Source of the DNA: Gnetum montanum
Taxonomy: Eukaryota; Streptophyta; Gnetopsida; Gnetales; Gnetaceae
Direction of reading: 5' to 3'
NCBI GenBank assembly: GCA_015680685.1
Contig: MNCI01003375.1
Span: forward strand, 67,207-131,206
Length of the DNA stretch: 64,000 bases
A program made the position numbers and the translations under genes. Shown piece after piece: positions 37,000 through 49,262 of this stretch. The first letter of the stretch is position 1, and each line of letters starts with the position of its first letter. The notes beneath the pieces are model-generated. The model made no database searches and was not told the DNA's origin. It saw only the letters and a program-made list of their open reading frames with translations.

Positions 37000-39460
37000 A
37001 TGGATCACATGGACCATCTAATGTCCAACATGTCTTCTCACAGGAGAGAGGTATCTAACCCACTGATGCCACAAGAATGTTGGGTGGTATACAAGCATCC
37101 CAATGAATATGTGTCTGACTTCACATTCATCCTACATTAGGATGAGCATCTGCGATGGTGGAACATGGAGGGCAACATCGTACTATCGCTCAACCGATCG
37201 GCTCCTGTGATGCTATTTCACAATCTTGGTAGACTAGGCATCCAGGACCGTGGAGTGGAGTATGTCATGGAGAACCATGACTACCGGGACTATCGTCCCA
37301 CTGAGGCTCAACGAGCATGAGACCAGTAGAAAGAGGAAAGATATGAACACCTGAAGAGGAAGCAATTCAGTAATCCCTTATTCTCGCAAGGGCTGCAGGA
37401 TGATGGAGATCCCATCTTTCATGATACCCATTCAATTGAACTTTCCCTGGGGCAGTAGATCCTTCAGTCCATCATTCAGAACAAGGCTCTATGTGACTAA
37501 GATGCTCAAGGGGATGGAGGGTCACATAGCAAGGATGGGTAGGCTGATCGAGGCCATCATCAAGGTTGAGGGGGATATCGACATCAGAGCGGTGGCGATA
37601 CCTCTCCTTCTTCTCCATCCTCTCGCTCTCTTACACCTTCATCCAGCTCAGGCTCTGATTGTAACCGAGGTAGAAAGGGGTGACAGGACAGTGGTAAAAA
37701 GGTTCGGAAGGAACAATGTAAGGAAACACGTGATCAATCATGCAATGTTCGCCAACATGAAAGGAGGGGTAGCCGAAATCATCACAGACATCATGGTCCT
37801 CAACAGGACTATGACTCGGATGAACCATTGTTGGCTACATAGAGCATGCTCTAGATCACTGAGGCAGTTCAGATCCCTAGTAGGCACATGAAGGATAGCT
37901 GGATCAAGTGCGTAGATATGAAAAACATCCCCAAATTTGAAAGGGGATACAATTTTGATCCGCAGACTCACCTGCAGGCATTCCATGATGCCTGCACCCT
38001 GCAGAACATTAACAATGATTGGCAGAAGCTGAAGTTGTTCCCTCACACACTCATCAAGGAAGCAGAAAAATTGTACCAATCCTTGGAGTTGGAATCAATC
38101 AGAAGGTGGAGTACGATGCTTGAGATTTTCAATAACAAGTATCAAATGTACTCCAGAGTGGCTAACCTAAGACATCGGATCCAAGGGTGGAAACAAGGTA
38201 ATCATGAACCATTGGATGTAGCCATGAGAAGATACTATTCACTGCTACATCAATGCCCTAGGCATGGCTACTCTCAATGGGCACAACTTCGCCACATCAT
38301 TGATGGGCTCCGTTTTGAAATGCGAAAGACCCTTGGTGTGTACCCCCAAGGACAACTATAAGAGCTAAGGGCCCATCAATTGTAGCGCCTCATTGAATAG
38401 GTGGGCAAGGAGGGAGGGTAACTTAGAAAAAAGGAGAGTGCAGAAGAATTCAACCGGGATCCTTCCCTCAGAAAAAGGGAAATCCAATTTTGTGACGAGG
38501 AGGAGGAATCACCACTGGAAGCAGCGATGAACCGAAAGACCTTACCTTTACAAAAGTTTGCATTTGAAATATCGGCAAAGGTTGATAATATGTGGGACTC
38601 TTTGAACGAAAAATTCCAAATTGTGCTAGAAATTGCAAAAGAGTCTAGAGAACAAGGTAATGATCGCGATCAACTCAGGAAGAAGGAAGCTGAACGTGCC
38701 CAATATAGAGGTAAGGGCAAAGTTGCTGTAGCAAAGCAGGTTGCAGACTCTGACATCGAGGAGGATGATGAGTGTTTTCTTGTGGTGTTGCATCTTCAAG
38801 AGTCTGAGGTGTACGCATTGAATCCTCGCTTGGCAAAGAGACAAATGCCCTGAAGGTTACCTTACCCACAAGGCAACCCCAAGCAGTTCCACCAACAACA
38901 AGGATACTATCCAAGTGGAGCACCACCACAACCTTACTAATACTTCCAATAGTCGTAGCACCCACAAGCATGGGTGATGCCACCTCCAAGGTAGCAATAC
39001 CCTTACAAACAACCAGATCCCTATGGGTACTATGTTCAACAACCGATCTCTCCACGAGACTCTTCAAGTCATGTGGCCTTTTCAAGTTATTACCAACCCC
39101 TGAAATATTTCTGACCTCAATCTCCATCACCCAGGGGGAAAAACCCACATCTCTTCTACCCTCCATCACCTTATCCTATCACTCCTTCACAACATCCCAC
39201 TTAGTTGCCACCTACTCCATCGATTTAGGGAGAGATACTGTCACAGCCACAAAAACGAAATTCTACGAGGGCTGTTCACTTACAACTAGCACCTCAGCCG
39301 AGTGGACTGGAACCCAAGCCATGAAAACATCCTTTTTTCTAGCCCAATAATCTGAACATACCCTCACATACATTTGTGGCCAGTGCCTCCGAACCTCCAA
39401 GATCCTCCACTATTCCACCACCAAAGTAGCCCTTAAGCTAACCACACTCCAATATCTACA
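37000..39460 (+). pseudogene. E3 gag (degenerate)
   Basis: The N-terminal block VVYKHPNEYVSDFTFILH matches E2. An S/R/H-rich disordered stretch follows (37,560-37,830), then the capsid core DMKNIPKFERGYNFDPQTH, AFHDACTLQNINNDWQKLKL and SIRRWSTMLEIFNNKYQMYS. A charged segment comes next (KESREQGNDRDQLRKKEAER), then a P/Q/Y-rich tail. The frame stays in register from 37,000 but is cut by TAG, TAA and TGA codons. No CCHC knuckle is seen. Confidence 0.86.
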
Positions 39461-40340
39461 CAGTCATGCTCACACATGTTGTGACCGACTGGATCAAGGT
39501 AGGTTGTCTTCCCCAAAAATTAACCGATCTGGGAAGCCCCCTCATCTATCTTTATGTGGTAGGGAACGAACCATGCAAAGCTCTTCTAGACTTGGGATCA
39601 AGGGTTAATTTGATCTCTCATGACATGTACAAGAACTAGAACTTGCCCCTGCTAAAGAAGAGAAACATTCGGCTCGAGTTAGAAGACTAGTCCATCATCA
39701 TTCCCTTAGGATTGGTGGAGGACATTGTGACCACCATTTGTGGGTGGTCCTATCTTGCTGATTTCCTGGTCATCTGTGTGAAGAACTGTAAGGGGAACTT
39801 CCCAATCATCATGGGAACAGCCTGGTTGAGCACGATGGATGCACGACTAGGACTCTGAGATCTTTCCCTTGAAATTTCAAAGGAAAATCCTTTCGGGAAG
39901 ATTGAGAAGAAGCGTGTTCCATGCATCGCGTACAATGACTCAGGGTGTAACTATGTGTAGTAGTTATGGTCTGCTAAGTAGATATCCATTCAAGCATGCA
40001 GTCGGTGTACTGAGGAATCACTTATTCAATAGTGCATGTACGTAGTAGCCACTAACCAAGAGGGCACCCTATGGCTGACAGCTAATCCTACTAGCAGCGC
40101 ATTGTGCATGGAACCGTCTGAGGGGCTTGTACAAGCCTACATTGAAAGCATGGATGAAATGAAAGAGGTTCATCAACAGGTTTCCACTGTTGATGACCAT
40201 GATGATTGGGGGAAGCTGCAAATCCTTGAAAGCTTCAAACAAGAGCCTCTAGAGCTAAATTCTTTACCGGCTCACTTGGAATATGCTTTTTTGCAAAATG
40301 GAATGCCGGTAATTATCAATGCCACCCTTGCTCCTGAATA
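39461..40340 (+). pseudogene. E3 aspartic protease and linker
   Basis: The active-site loop is ALLDLGSRVNLISHDMY, with the catalytic Asp kept, and the second landmark is FPIIMGTAWLSTMDA. The linker to RT (40,036-40,340) includes DDWGKLQILESFKQEPLEL. It is in the same frame as gag and RT. Stops occur at about 39,637, 39,688, 39,856 and 39,958. Confidence 0.85.
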
Positions 40341-41634
40341 GAAGAAGAGATTGCTAAAGGTGGTAAACAAATGGGATGCTGCATTTGCATGATCATATCC
40401 TGAGTTGACTAGAGTTGATCCTAGGGTCTTCCAATATCGGATCTATATTCACCCCTCCATGAAGCCACGACGATAGCCACAAAGATGATTGAACCCCAAA
40501 CTAAAGTAGGTCGTCAAGGATGAAATCGAACAATTGCTAAAGGCAGGGTTCATCTATTCTATTGCCGATAGTGAATGGGTTAGCCCACTCATTATTGTGC
40601 CAAAGAAAGGTGGCAAATGGAGGGTCTGTGTCGATTTTTGATTGCTCAACATGGCTACCTTCAAGGATCACTTTCCACTCCCATTTGTGGACCAAGTGTT
40701 GGACACCATCGCAAGGCACCACTATCACAGGTTTTTGGATGGTTATAGTGGTTATAACAAAATCCAAATAGCACTAGAGGACCTGGCCAAAATAACTTTC
40801 ACAAGTCCATGGGGGCCTTTCGCATACAAGAAGATGCCTTTTGGCCTATGCAATGTGCTTACTACATTCCAACACCTTGTCCTCAACATCTTCATGGATG
40901 ACTTCTCTACCTATGGGGCTATGTTCAAGCAAGCCTTGGACCATCTGGAGTAGGTTTTGAAAAGGTGTGTAGACACCAATCTGCAGCTCAATTGGCAGAA
41001 AAGCCATTTGATGGTCCAAGAAGGCATTGTACTGGGACATCACATCTCACAAATAGGGATTAGTGTGGATCTTGAAAAGATCAGGGTCATCCAAGGAATC
41101 ACCCGTAAACCAAGCACTGTAAAAGATGTTTGGTCATTCCTTGACCACACTAGTTACTATCGGTGCTTCATTGAAAACTTCTCAAAGATCACCAAGCCAT
41201 TGGTAGAACTTACAAAGAAGGATGCTCTGTTCATCTAGACCAAGGAATGTGAATTTGCATTCCAATTGCTTAAACAGAAACTCATAGAAACTCTAGTTCT
41301 AAGAGCACCTGATTGGTCCAGGCCCTTTCACATCATGACGGATGCATCTAATTTCACCTTGGGAGCCGTGCTTACACAATGTGACAATTAGAAACTTCCA
41401 TACTATATCCACTATGCAAGCCATAGCATTATGGGTGCTTAGCTTAACTACACCACCACCGAAAAGGAGTTGATGGTGATGGTGTTTTCCTTTGAAAAAT
41501 TTTGACACTATGTGCTCGGATACAAGGTGTTTCTGCATACTGACCACAGTGCTATTCTATTCCTGATGAACAAACCAACGATGAGCCCCCGCATCATCCG
41601 GTGGCTGGTGATCCTTTAGGAGTTTAATCTCACC
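40341..41634 (+). pseudogene. E3 reverse transcriptase-RNase H with deletion before the catalytic motif
   Basis: Landmarks are SEWVSPLIIVPKKGGKWRVC, FLDGYSGYNKIQIAL, FGLCNVLTTFQHLVLNIF and MDDFSTYG. Against E2, about 11 residues are missing in frame between LVL(N/S)IF and the (M/I)D(D/N)F catalytic motif, so the palm is damaged though MDD remains. RNase H reads HIMTDASNFTLGAVLTQ and HTDHSAILFLMN. Stops are single-transition changes. Confidence 0.88.
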
Positions 41635-43026
41635 ATGGTAGACCAGAAGGGGACTGAGAATGTGGTAGCTGACCACTTGTCTCGATTACGATGGGATGAC
41701 ATAGAAGAGGAGGAGCCCCTCTTTGACCAATTTCCAGATGAACACCTCTTCACAGGTGCAATCGATCAGCAAGTGCCAAAGGAATCCCCTTGGTTCAACT
41801 ACATCCTCACCTACCTCACAACCCAGGAGTTTCCAAAGGAGTGGAACCATCGACAAAAATAATAGTTTCTTCATAAGGCCAAGCGTTTCATGGAAATCAA
41901 TGGCAACCTTTACAAGGTGTGTGCAGATGGCCTAGTTCGATGGTGTGTCCCTGATGACAATACACTACGCATCCTCCAAGATGCTCACGAGGGCCCTTGT
42001 GAGGGCTACTATGCTGGACGTTGCACAACCATTAAGATCCTGCTTGCAAGGTATTACTGGCCCACAATTTTTAGGGACACACAATGGTTCGCCTACTCCT
42101 ACGAACGATGCCAAAAGGATGGTGGGATGATAGCATGGTTGGAGGGACCTCAATAGTGAATCCAGCCACTGGAGCCCTTCGACATCTGGGGCATCGACTT
42201 CATGGGGCCCATCACTCCCCTGTCAAATGGAAAGGCATACATCATCATAGTTGTGGACTACTGTATAAAGTGGGTAGAAGCATCAGTCGTCGTCGACTGT
42301 TCTTCCAACACCTTCACACAATTTATCCAACAACAAATCATCAATAGGTTTGGAGTGCCACATGCACTCATTTCTGATAATGAAACTCATTTCATGGGTG
42401 TCACTTTTTGGAAACTCATGCAACACTTGGGGGTCACCCATAAATTTACAACACCCTATCACCCCTAAGCCAATGGGTAAGCTGAAGTCACCAATAGGGA
42501 GATCACCAAGATCCTTACCTGAACCATCATAAAATACAGGATGGATTGGAGTACCAAGCTTAACAATGCCCTATGGGCCTATCGCTCCACTTGGAAACTT
42601 CCTATAGGGTACTCTCCCTATGAGTTAGTGTATAGAAAGTTACCAACACTTCCAATTTAGGCCAAATTCTGCACACTATCCATCGCCAGTGACTTAGGCC
42701 TTGACCTTCCACTAGCACAACGTGAACGCCATATCAATTTAAGTGTGCTAGTTGACAACCGATTAGTGGCCCTATCTTCAAATGAGATCCACAAGGCCTA
42801 TAACAAAAAATGACATGATCTTAGGATTCGGAAGGTCACATGTAGATGTGGAGACAAGGTATTGTCTTAGAACCCCTCACATGTATCTCAACCGACCAAG
42901 TTTCAAACATTGTGGGAGGGACCTTACATTATCTCCGAAACCTTCCCATCCAGGGCCGTGCTTATCCACAAGCTTGAGGACCCCACCAGAACACAGTTGG
43001 TCAACCGCCAATAACTGAAACCTTTC
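41635..43026 (+). pseudogene. E3 integrase (degenerate)
   Basis: The zinc-binding region is partly lost (EGYYAGRCTT, YSYERCQ, where the family has a His and a second Cys). The DDE core keeps IWGIDFMGPI, LISDNETHF and AEVTNREI. The C-terminal end has LPIGYSPYELVY and LWEGPYIISETFPSRAV. It is in the same register as gag and RT, with stops. Confidence 0.87.
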
Positions 43027-45185
43027 CGTGAACTCCACTCAACTAGTGCAACCACCTCGTCATCACCCGGTCAACCATGCTCCATTTTTCGCATCTCCTC
43101 CTTTCCACTTAGTCGTGGGGGAGACCGTCATCCTTGCTAATCCATTTCCCTACACCCCTCACTATTTTGTAATTTTTTGTTTTACACTTTTTGTTTTTCA
43201 ACATCATTCATACGTTTGCCAATTATTATTAAGTTTCTCCTTTCTTTAATTATTTTCCATTCCTTTGTGTGTGTTTCATTCATTTTTCACATGACCGCTA
43301 ACCCGTCGTCTTATTGTTATCAGGTGTCTGGCGCACATGGTTTTTGTTACGATGGGTAATGTAATACTCCACCTAGTTATCTGGCTCCCACCCTCTCATG
43401 GTTGTCCTTGGACTTTACGTCTATTCTCAGCTCATAAAATCAGCAATGAGTCCACGTCATCCACCCATTCACCCACTCCATGGTTTTCCTTCTATTGAGA
43501 ACATGCAACCCCTTCACTTAAAAACATTGTAATTAATGTGTGACTTGTGTAGTTCCCAGACTCAGGGATGACCCAATGGTTTGAATCGGGTGTGACTTCA
43601 AGGGGAATGCAACATTCGTCGCTCTCTCCTATTCCTTGGGTTGCTAGTGTGTCCTTACGGATTTCCTACCACTTCATGTTCTTCTCTCCATGGAAGCTTC
43701 TGAGCAGTTCGACCTTGCATGGTGTGGTCCTCATCGAAAAAAATTTCAAAAGAAAAAAAGACAAAACAAAAAAAACACACACAAATAAACATGAGGATTC
43801 AAAGCACACCCCTTGGTCAAATGCATGCAAACATGCATGGATCTTTGCATGGTGTGGTTCCCTTGAAAAAGAGAAAAAAATCATAACATCACTATGTGGG
43901 AATTCAAAGAACACCCCTTAGACTACCTCTCACGAGTCACAAGCACTAGTTATGGAACTTCCTTCATCCCCTCTAACTTGGTCCCATTTCACTTCCTTCC
44001 TCTCATGTTTTCTAGAGTGCTAGGTCTCTGTGGATGCATATTTTCCTACTTGGAGGATGGCCGAGGCTTCGTCTATTACTACGATGTCACTGTATGTGGA
44101 TGGTTTTGGGTCTGAACTCAGGAAAGGTTCTACCGGGTCACTTAACCACAACTACACATGGGGTTTCATGTGACCGACAATCGGAATGCACTCATTTCTC
44201 TTCATCCTCACCTCACTGCTCGTTTTATGTTTTGTGAGTTCATCGTGATTTCCATGGATTTCTCATGCCTTGACGGGATCTCTTGGGTAGGAGTCTTAAC
44301 TGGCGCACACCATTTCTTAACCCTGAGGCCCACGAACCCTGGTGTTGAGGATATGCAAGGGCTACTAAGGCTATTTCCTGTTATGGGGAGGACCCACCTG
44401 CATATTCTTGGTCTCGCTTATTAAGTCTCCCATCCTTTAGGTTTCATGGTTAATTATTTTCAGGATCCCATTACTCGATTTCTTCCCCGTAGAGTTCTTT
44501 TGAGTCATGTTCTCCTATTTTTGACTCTTTTTCGAGCCTCGATTACCTTCCTTCTATCCTCAGCCATGACTGGGCCTCTCACGCACTTCAACCGCCCCAA
44601 TTTGGCATTTCAAATTCATCATTTTAGGCTTTTTCTGGGTTGGTCAATGCTGGTCAACGAGTGTACACCCCTACATATACGAGGCCCTATATACACAACC
44701 CCCTGCATATACACGGCCACGTATACGTGGCCCCATTAACACAGCATCCAACCCCTATATATACGGTCGTTGTGCTTTCATTTTTCATCATTTGAAGCAC
44801 AAATTGGGGGGAGATTTTGCCATTTTTTCTACCCAACTCTTCCCTATGCACCTACGTTCTATCGCACGTCTGCATCCACTGATCCTTGCCCTTTTAAGTA
44901 ACTGAAGGTATGCTCTCAGTCGTGGGGGGTGAAGCCTATGTGTAATTAATTAATTAATCGGTTAGTTGATTAAGACTTCGCACCTCTAAGGGACAAAATG
45001 AAAATAATGGTTTGGATACCAGCTTATCCCTTATTGTTTTTCGGTTCTAGCCCATGAATTAACACTCCAGGAGACTTAAAGGAATGCCTGTGCCAACAAT
45101 ATAACTTAGTCGAACTAAGAAAGTGTATAAGGACCATCTTGAGCTACTTATGCATAGTCTAATGGGTGGTTATGTTTGATTGCAG
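43027..45185 (+). other. E3 spacer with internal polypurine motifs, palindromes and a putative leader intron
   Basis: AGTCGTGGGGGAG (43,111) and AGTCGTGGGGGGTGAAG (44,918) copy the terminal polypurine tract. At 44,660-44,760 the CATATACACGGCC-type words resemble the LTR U3, including an 18-bp perfect palindrome at 44,715-44,732. A TATA-like CCTATATATACGG lies near 44,748. A possible donor AAG|GTATGC near 44,908 and the acceptor TTTGATTGCAG|ATG at 45,185 would place the extra ORF start right at an exon. The 43,400-43,950 part aligns with E2 non-coding sequence. Confidence 0.6.
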
Positions 45186-48028
45186 ATGGCATCCAAACCA
45201 AGGCACTCAAGGGGTGAAGGACCATCACAACCAAGGGACAAGCGCCCATGCACAGGAAGGGGATGAGGCACGCAATAGCCAGAGAACGCAAAGGGCTCTC
45301 ATGCAACTAGCCCCCTTCGCAAAGGACCTGATGTGAAATATGTCCATCAGATTCCCAAAGAGGAGATTCCCAATGAGCAATCGTAAGGGGATGAGACTCT
45401 AGGGATAGCACCACAACTTGAGGTCACCCTAACCCAAGCCTATCTTGATGCTATTAAGCTGCGCAAGGTGTAATGGATGGTCCTCCAAGAGCTAAACTTT
45501 GGACCATTCCTCAAGAATGCTCCAGAAGAAGTGAGGCTTCAACTACAAAACTCTCCCATGTGGCCAATCATTACAACCAATGGTGAATTGTACTTAGGAG
45601 AGACCTATCTCTTCTAGACGAATTGGCAACCGCAGTCCAGAGTAAGAATCAAAGACATTTATGTCTCTTACTCTTCAGAGGTGATAGTGTAGGCTCTGGG
45701 GTTGCCCAAGATCGGAGCAGACGTGGTGGAGATCCCAAAACAAGCCTACCTAGAGGTAAAAGTAGCATGGACCAAACAGTGCTATGGGGTAGAGTGCAAG
45801 GAATTTGGCTCTTTGACCATGGCAGAAAGGGTGTGCTCAAAGATCGCGTCTTACCACTTGAACCCAATGGTAAGACCTAGCAAAATCAAAGCCTTCTCTG
45901 CTCGTGCATGTGCTGCCTTGAGTGGGAAATTTCCAATGAGTCTTCCACAGCTATTGTTCTTGGAGATTGAAGAGAGGTTTGCTGAGAGTGAACGTGGAAG
46001 ACGAGCTCTCCCCTTTCCCTGCCTCATCTGAAAGTTTTGCAAATAGGCAGGGATAGCACAGTATTCCAATGATATAATTCGGCATGACCCGATTGCCTCT
46101 TGGCAGGAAATGATGAAGGATAAAACTCCTACCACCACTCAGATAGAGGACCTCCATCACCTACATAAACAACATAGCTAGGTTCGCAAACAATAGCAGA
46201 ACACATCTGCGAAATCCGAGAAATGCTCTTGAGCCAATAAGAGAAATCTGGCAGGACTAGTGGAAGAGAAGACCCTTCGGTTTATTGCCCTGCAATCAGC
46301 CACCTAGAGCAAGTGGCTCGATCAATTAGCTTGCTAGAAAGAGAAGGGCCGATGTTCTCCATAGCCTGAATGTAAGTGCCTGCACAAACAAATCCTAGTG
46401 TCTGAGAGGTAACAGTGTCCACACAACAGTTATTTCTTGAAATTTTTGGGAATGCTGCTACCTTTTTGGTATGCTTAGAAGATGGTCAAGGGGCAACAGT
46501 CTTGGTAATGCAACACCAAGGACAGGAGACTGCGGTCGAAGTGGTTGCTAATACAATTGCTACGGCTCTCAATGCACTGGCAGCACCTGTACTGAACGTT
46601 CATGGACTACAAGATGTAAAAGCATCTACCAGAACTTCGTGTAGCAAGATTGATGCAGCCCAATACGAGGAGTTTTTGATACGACTGGTGGGAACTGGGC
46701 AACCACTTTTGAATGTCTTTGACCTTCCAAACAACATTACTGCAACCTAGTCGGAGCTACTCTCGGTAAGGGGTAAGAGCCTCGTTTTGGAAGGGCAACT
46801 TGAAGTTGCTCAGGTTACTTGTCAACGTCTGGCAATGGAAGTAGCCCAATTAAGAGCCCAACTTGCCGATCCAGCCATCCTCAACCGCGAAATCACCAAA
46901 GATGAAGCTTTTTAGCAGCTTCAAACCAAACTTCAGATCGTTGAGGATGTGTGAGAGTTAACGATCTTCAATAAGTCCTTGGAAGATGTTCGAGCATATC
47001 ATTTAGAGAAGGACTTGATGGAGGTTGACCAAGAGAACATTCGATTGACCGCAGAGGTTCATCGCTTGGGCAATGTTGGTGCAGAAAATGAACACATGAA
47101 AAATTTTATCCACCAACAACAAGAAGAACTAGCCAGGGTCAACACTGACATAAGAAGGTTGGCTGCAGAGAACCAAAATCTGTCAATGGAGGAGGTTCAA
47201 GCATTGTCATAGAAATCTGCAATTGAAATCGCCGCTTGGAAGAGTGAGGCCCTAAAATTTGAAAACATCAAAAATCATTACAAGGACTAAGTGGGATTAC
47301 AGAAGGAAGTAAATGAAAAGTACATTCAAGTCGTAAAGGCCAAAATGAACCAAGCGCTCCAACAGCTCGAAGAAGGAGGTGACGTATGGCAACCTATCTT
47401 TGATGGGTTGAACACCTACAATCAAGCTGAAATCTACCTTAAGGAGCTGCAGATTGAGGAGATGACAGAATATATGGAGCTTACCAACCTTCACTATACA
47501 AACTTGGCTATGCTCACAACCAAAAGATTGTAGTTAGAATTGGAAAAGCAAGTGGCTACCTCGTATTCTCTATATGAGGGTGATTTTTAGGCACATAAAG
47601 CAACAAAGAAAAAACTTAAAATAGCAAACGTGGAACTCAAGGTTCTCCGCATGCGATTTGAAGAACAACGTACAGTTGTGGAGAACCTGGCCTGTCAAAT
47701 GAATGACTACCAATAGCTACAGGCATCAATTCGAGCATTTGACATCAAACGAAAGCAGCTCGCAACCTGGTTTGTCAACCTAAAAGAACTCTTCCCAGTG
47801 CTGCTATGCCCTTGGGAGGTTCCAGTTCCAACACACATTGGTGAAGCTTCCTGGATAGTGAACGATCCTAGAAGAAAAGAAGAAAAAATGAGGGCTCTTT
47901 TGGAGGCTTTTCGGCTACCTCTAGAAGTTGTAGCTACTATGGGGCAACCATCATTCATGCCACCGCCATCGCATGGGCCAAAAGCTAGTGAAGGACCATC
48001 AGAACCACCACCCCCAGGGACAGTGTGA
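45186..48028 (+). pseudogene. E3 extra ORF: coiled-coil protein of unknown function
   Basis: The ORF opens with an ATG straight after a splice-acceptor-like TTGATTGCAG. The N-terminus is basic and disordered (MASKPRHSRGEGPSQPRDKR). A globular-looking part follows (45,430-46,030: LNFGPFLKNAPEEV, ETYLF, EVKVAWTKQCYGVECKEFGS), then a long coiled coil (46,780-47,700, heptads rich in L, E, Q and K), and a P-rich C-terminus ending PPPPGTV. About 945 codons lie in two registers with one frameshift near 46,330-46,415. Stops are CAG/CAA/CGA-type transitions. It lies between integrase and the 3' LTR, where Athila env-like and Tat extra ORFs sit. I see no transmembrane segment, so an env role is not supported. 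Confidence 0.7.
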
Positions 48029-48255
48029 CCTTCTTCAAAAAATTTGTGCATCATCCTACACAGCAGAGACTCTAGGACCATCAAGGTGTTCAATTTTATC
48101 TCTGAACACCACCATTTTTTGTAACTCTTCCTTCTCTGTAACTCGGGAACATGGTCAAATTGATGTTATGTCATGTGTGTGTCGAGTTATGTGTGTTGTC
48201 AATAAAAGCCCATACCTTCCAAATTGTAGAGTAACTCGAGGATGAGTTTTTACTC

Positions 48256-48268
48256 AGTCGTGGGGGTA
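48256..48268 (+). promoter_or_regulatory. E3 polypurine tract
   Basis: AGTCGTGGGGGTA abuts the TG of the 3' LTR and is the plus-strand primer site. The same motif stands in front of the E5 LTR (AGTCATGGGGGTA on the minus strand). Confidence 0.85.
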
Positions 48269-49173
48269 TGATGAAGTGTCATTAGTCAATGCGTCGACTA
48301 GGCTGCATATATGGCCCTGTATACTTGGCTGCGTTGATGCGGCCCCGTCGATGTAGCCTTCCATACATCGACGTGGCCTCGTTTATGCAGAGCCTATTTC
48401 AGCCTATAAATAAGAGGGCCTTCCACCTCATTGGGGTATCTTTCAGTTAGTTGTAGTGAAGCTCTTATAGTTTGTTCTTGCAGGAGATAGAATATTTTCC
48501 AAGTGCCCACAGCAGGTGTAAGAAAAGTGATTAGCTCTTTATTCGAGCGTTGATGTATTTGAGCCCATTGGTGTGATGGCAATAAAGACGAACTCTTCAA
48601 GCATTCCTTGCAGCATTTGGACTTAGCCATTTTATGCATTTAGTAGTTTAATATGTTTATGCTTTCTTAATTACTTGTTAATTACTTAAGTTTCTGTCAT
48701 TGTTATTTTAATCGCTATCACTCCTTATAGTCCATAAAAGCCATAAGTACAATCATCTTGAATGTAAACCCAACGCTTGGTAACCCAGTGATGCTTAACA
48801 TCTGGTAATCCAATAGTGTTAGGGGATGCTCAGAACGTTCCCGGAAGATGAGGTTGGATACTTATGTTAGGAGTAGTTAAGATTTAGATTAAGATAATCT
48901 TAGATTACTTCATACTCTAGCTTTACTTTCCAAGATAATTAGATGCCAAAAGATAAGTAAAAAGCTATAAAAATCATTAGCCTTAATCTCACTTAACCAT
49001 CACGAACAGAACATCACAAGTGAGATTAGGAAGACAACGACTGTTCTAATCCAAGATTTCATTGGTTAGGGTCTGGTGTATGTTAAGTGCTTACTGTCTA
49101 CGGATTCGACCGAGTCACGTGTGAACGCCCGTGATTCGTATGGTTGGACGTAGGGATACCTAGCCGCTCATCA
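48269..49173 (+). repeat. E3 3' LTR
   Basis: It begins TGATGAAGTGTC, ends CCGCTCATCA and is followed by ACTAG. It pairs with 35,992-36,863. Its last 142 bp are part of the sequence copied in inverted orientation at 49,263-49,445. Confidence 0.93.
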
Positions 49174-49261
49174 ACTAGGTCTTGAATCATTTGGAAGGCT
49201 TGATCCAATCCTTACAGTGGCCCCATAGTTTGTAAGGTTTGTACATAAGGTTATGGCATTT
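49174..49261 (-). pseudogene. E4 gag, part upstream of the E3 insertion
   Basis: The minus strand reads GLDQAFQMIQDL up to the insertion point and then EELKRLKASTTQTVKIL on the other side of E3 (35,986 and below). Together they form a short coiled coil in front of the gag core. This shows that E3 split one minus-strand element. Confidence 0.65.
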
Positions 49262-49262
49262 N

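Larger units (their letters stand above)
35992..49173 (+). mobile_element. E3: 13.2-kb Ty3/gypsy LTR retrotransposon with extra ORF
   Basis: The LTRs at 35,992-36,863 and 48,269-49,173 begin TGATGAAGTG and end CCGCTCATCA. Flanking ATTAG/ACTAG is a 5-bp target duplication with one mismatch. E3 interrupts the minus-strand E4 gag, which reads on from 49,174. A tRNA-Asp-type primer site, gag-pol in one register for about 6 kb (37,000-43,026), an extra ORF (45,186-48,028) and a clear polypurine tract (48,256-48,268) are all in place. Dozens of stops make it non-functional. Confidence 0.93.

Noticed and set aside
43568-44739. Several 60-117-codon ORFs in the E3 spacer
   Set aside because: They overlap in different frames, show no conserved motif, and the aligned E2 region does not keep them open.
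45186-48028. Envelope gene of an errantivirus-like element
   Set aside because: No signal peptide, transmembrane segment or cleavage-site pattern is visible, and the protein is dominated by coiled coil.
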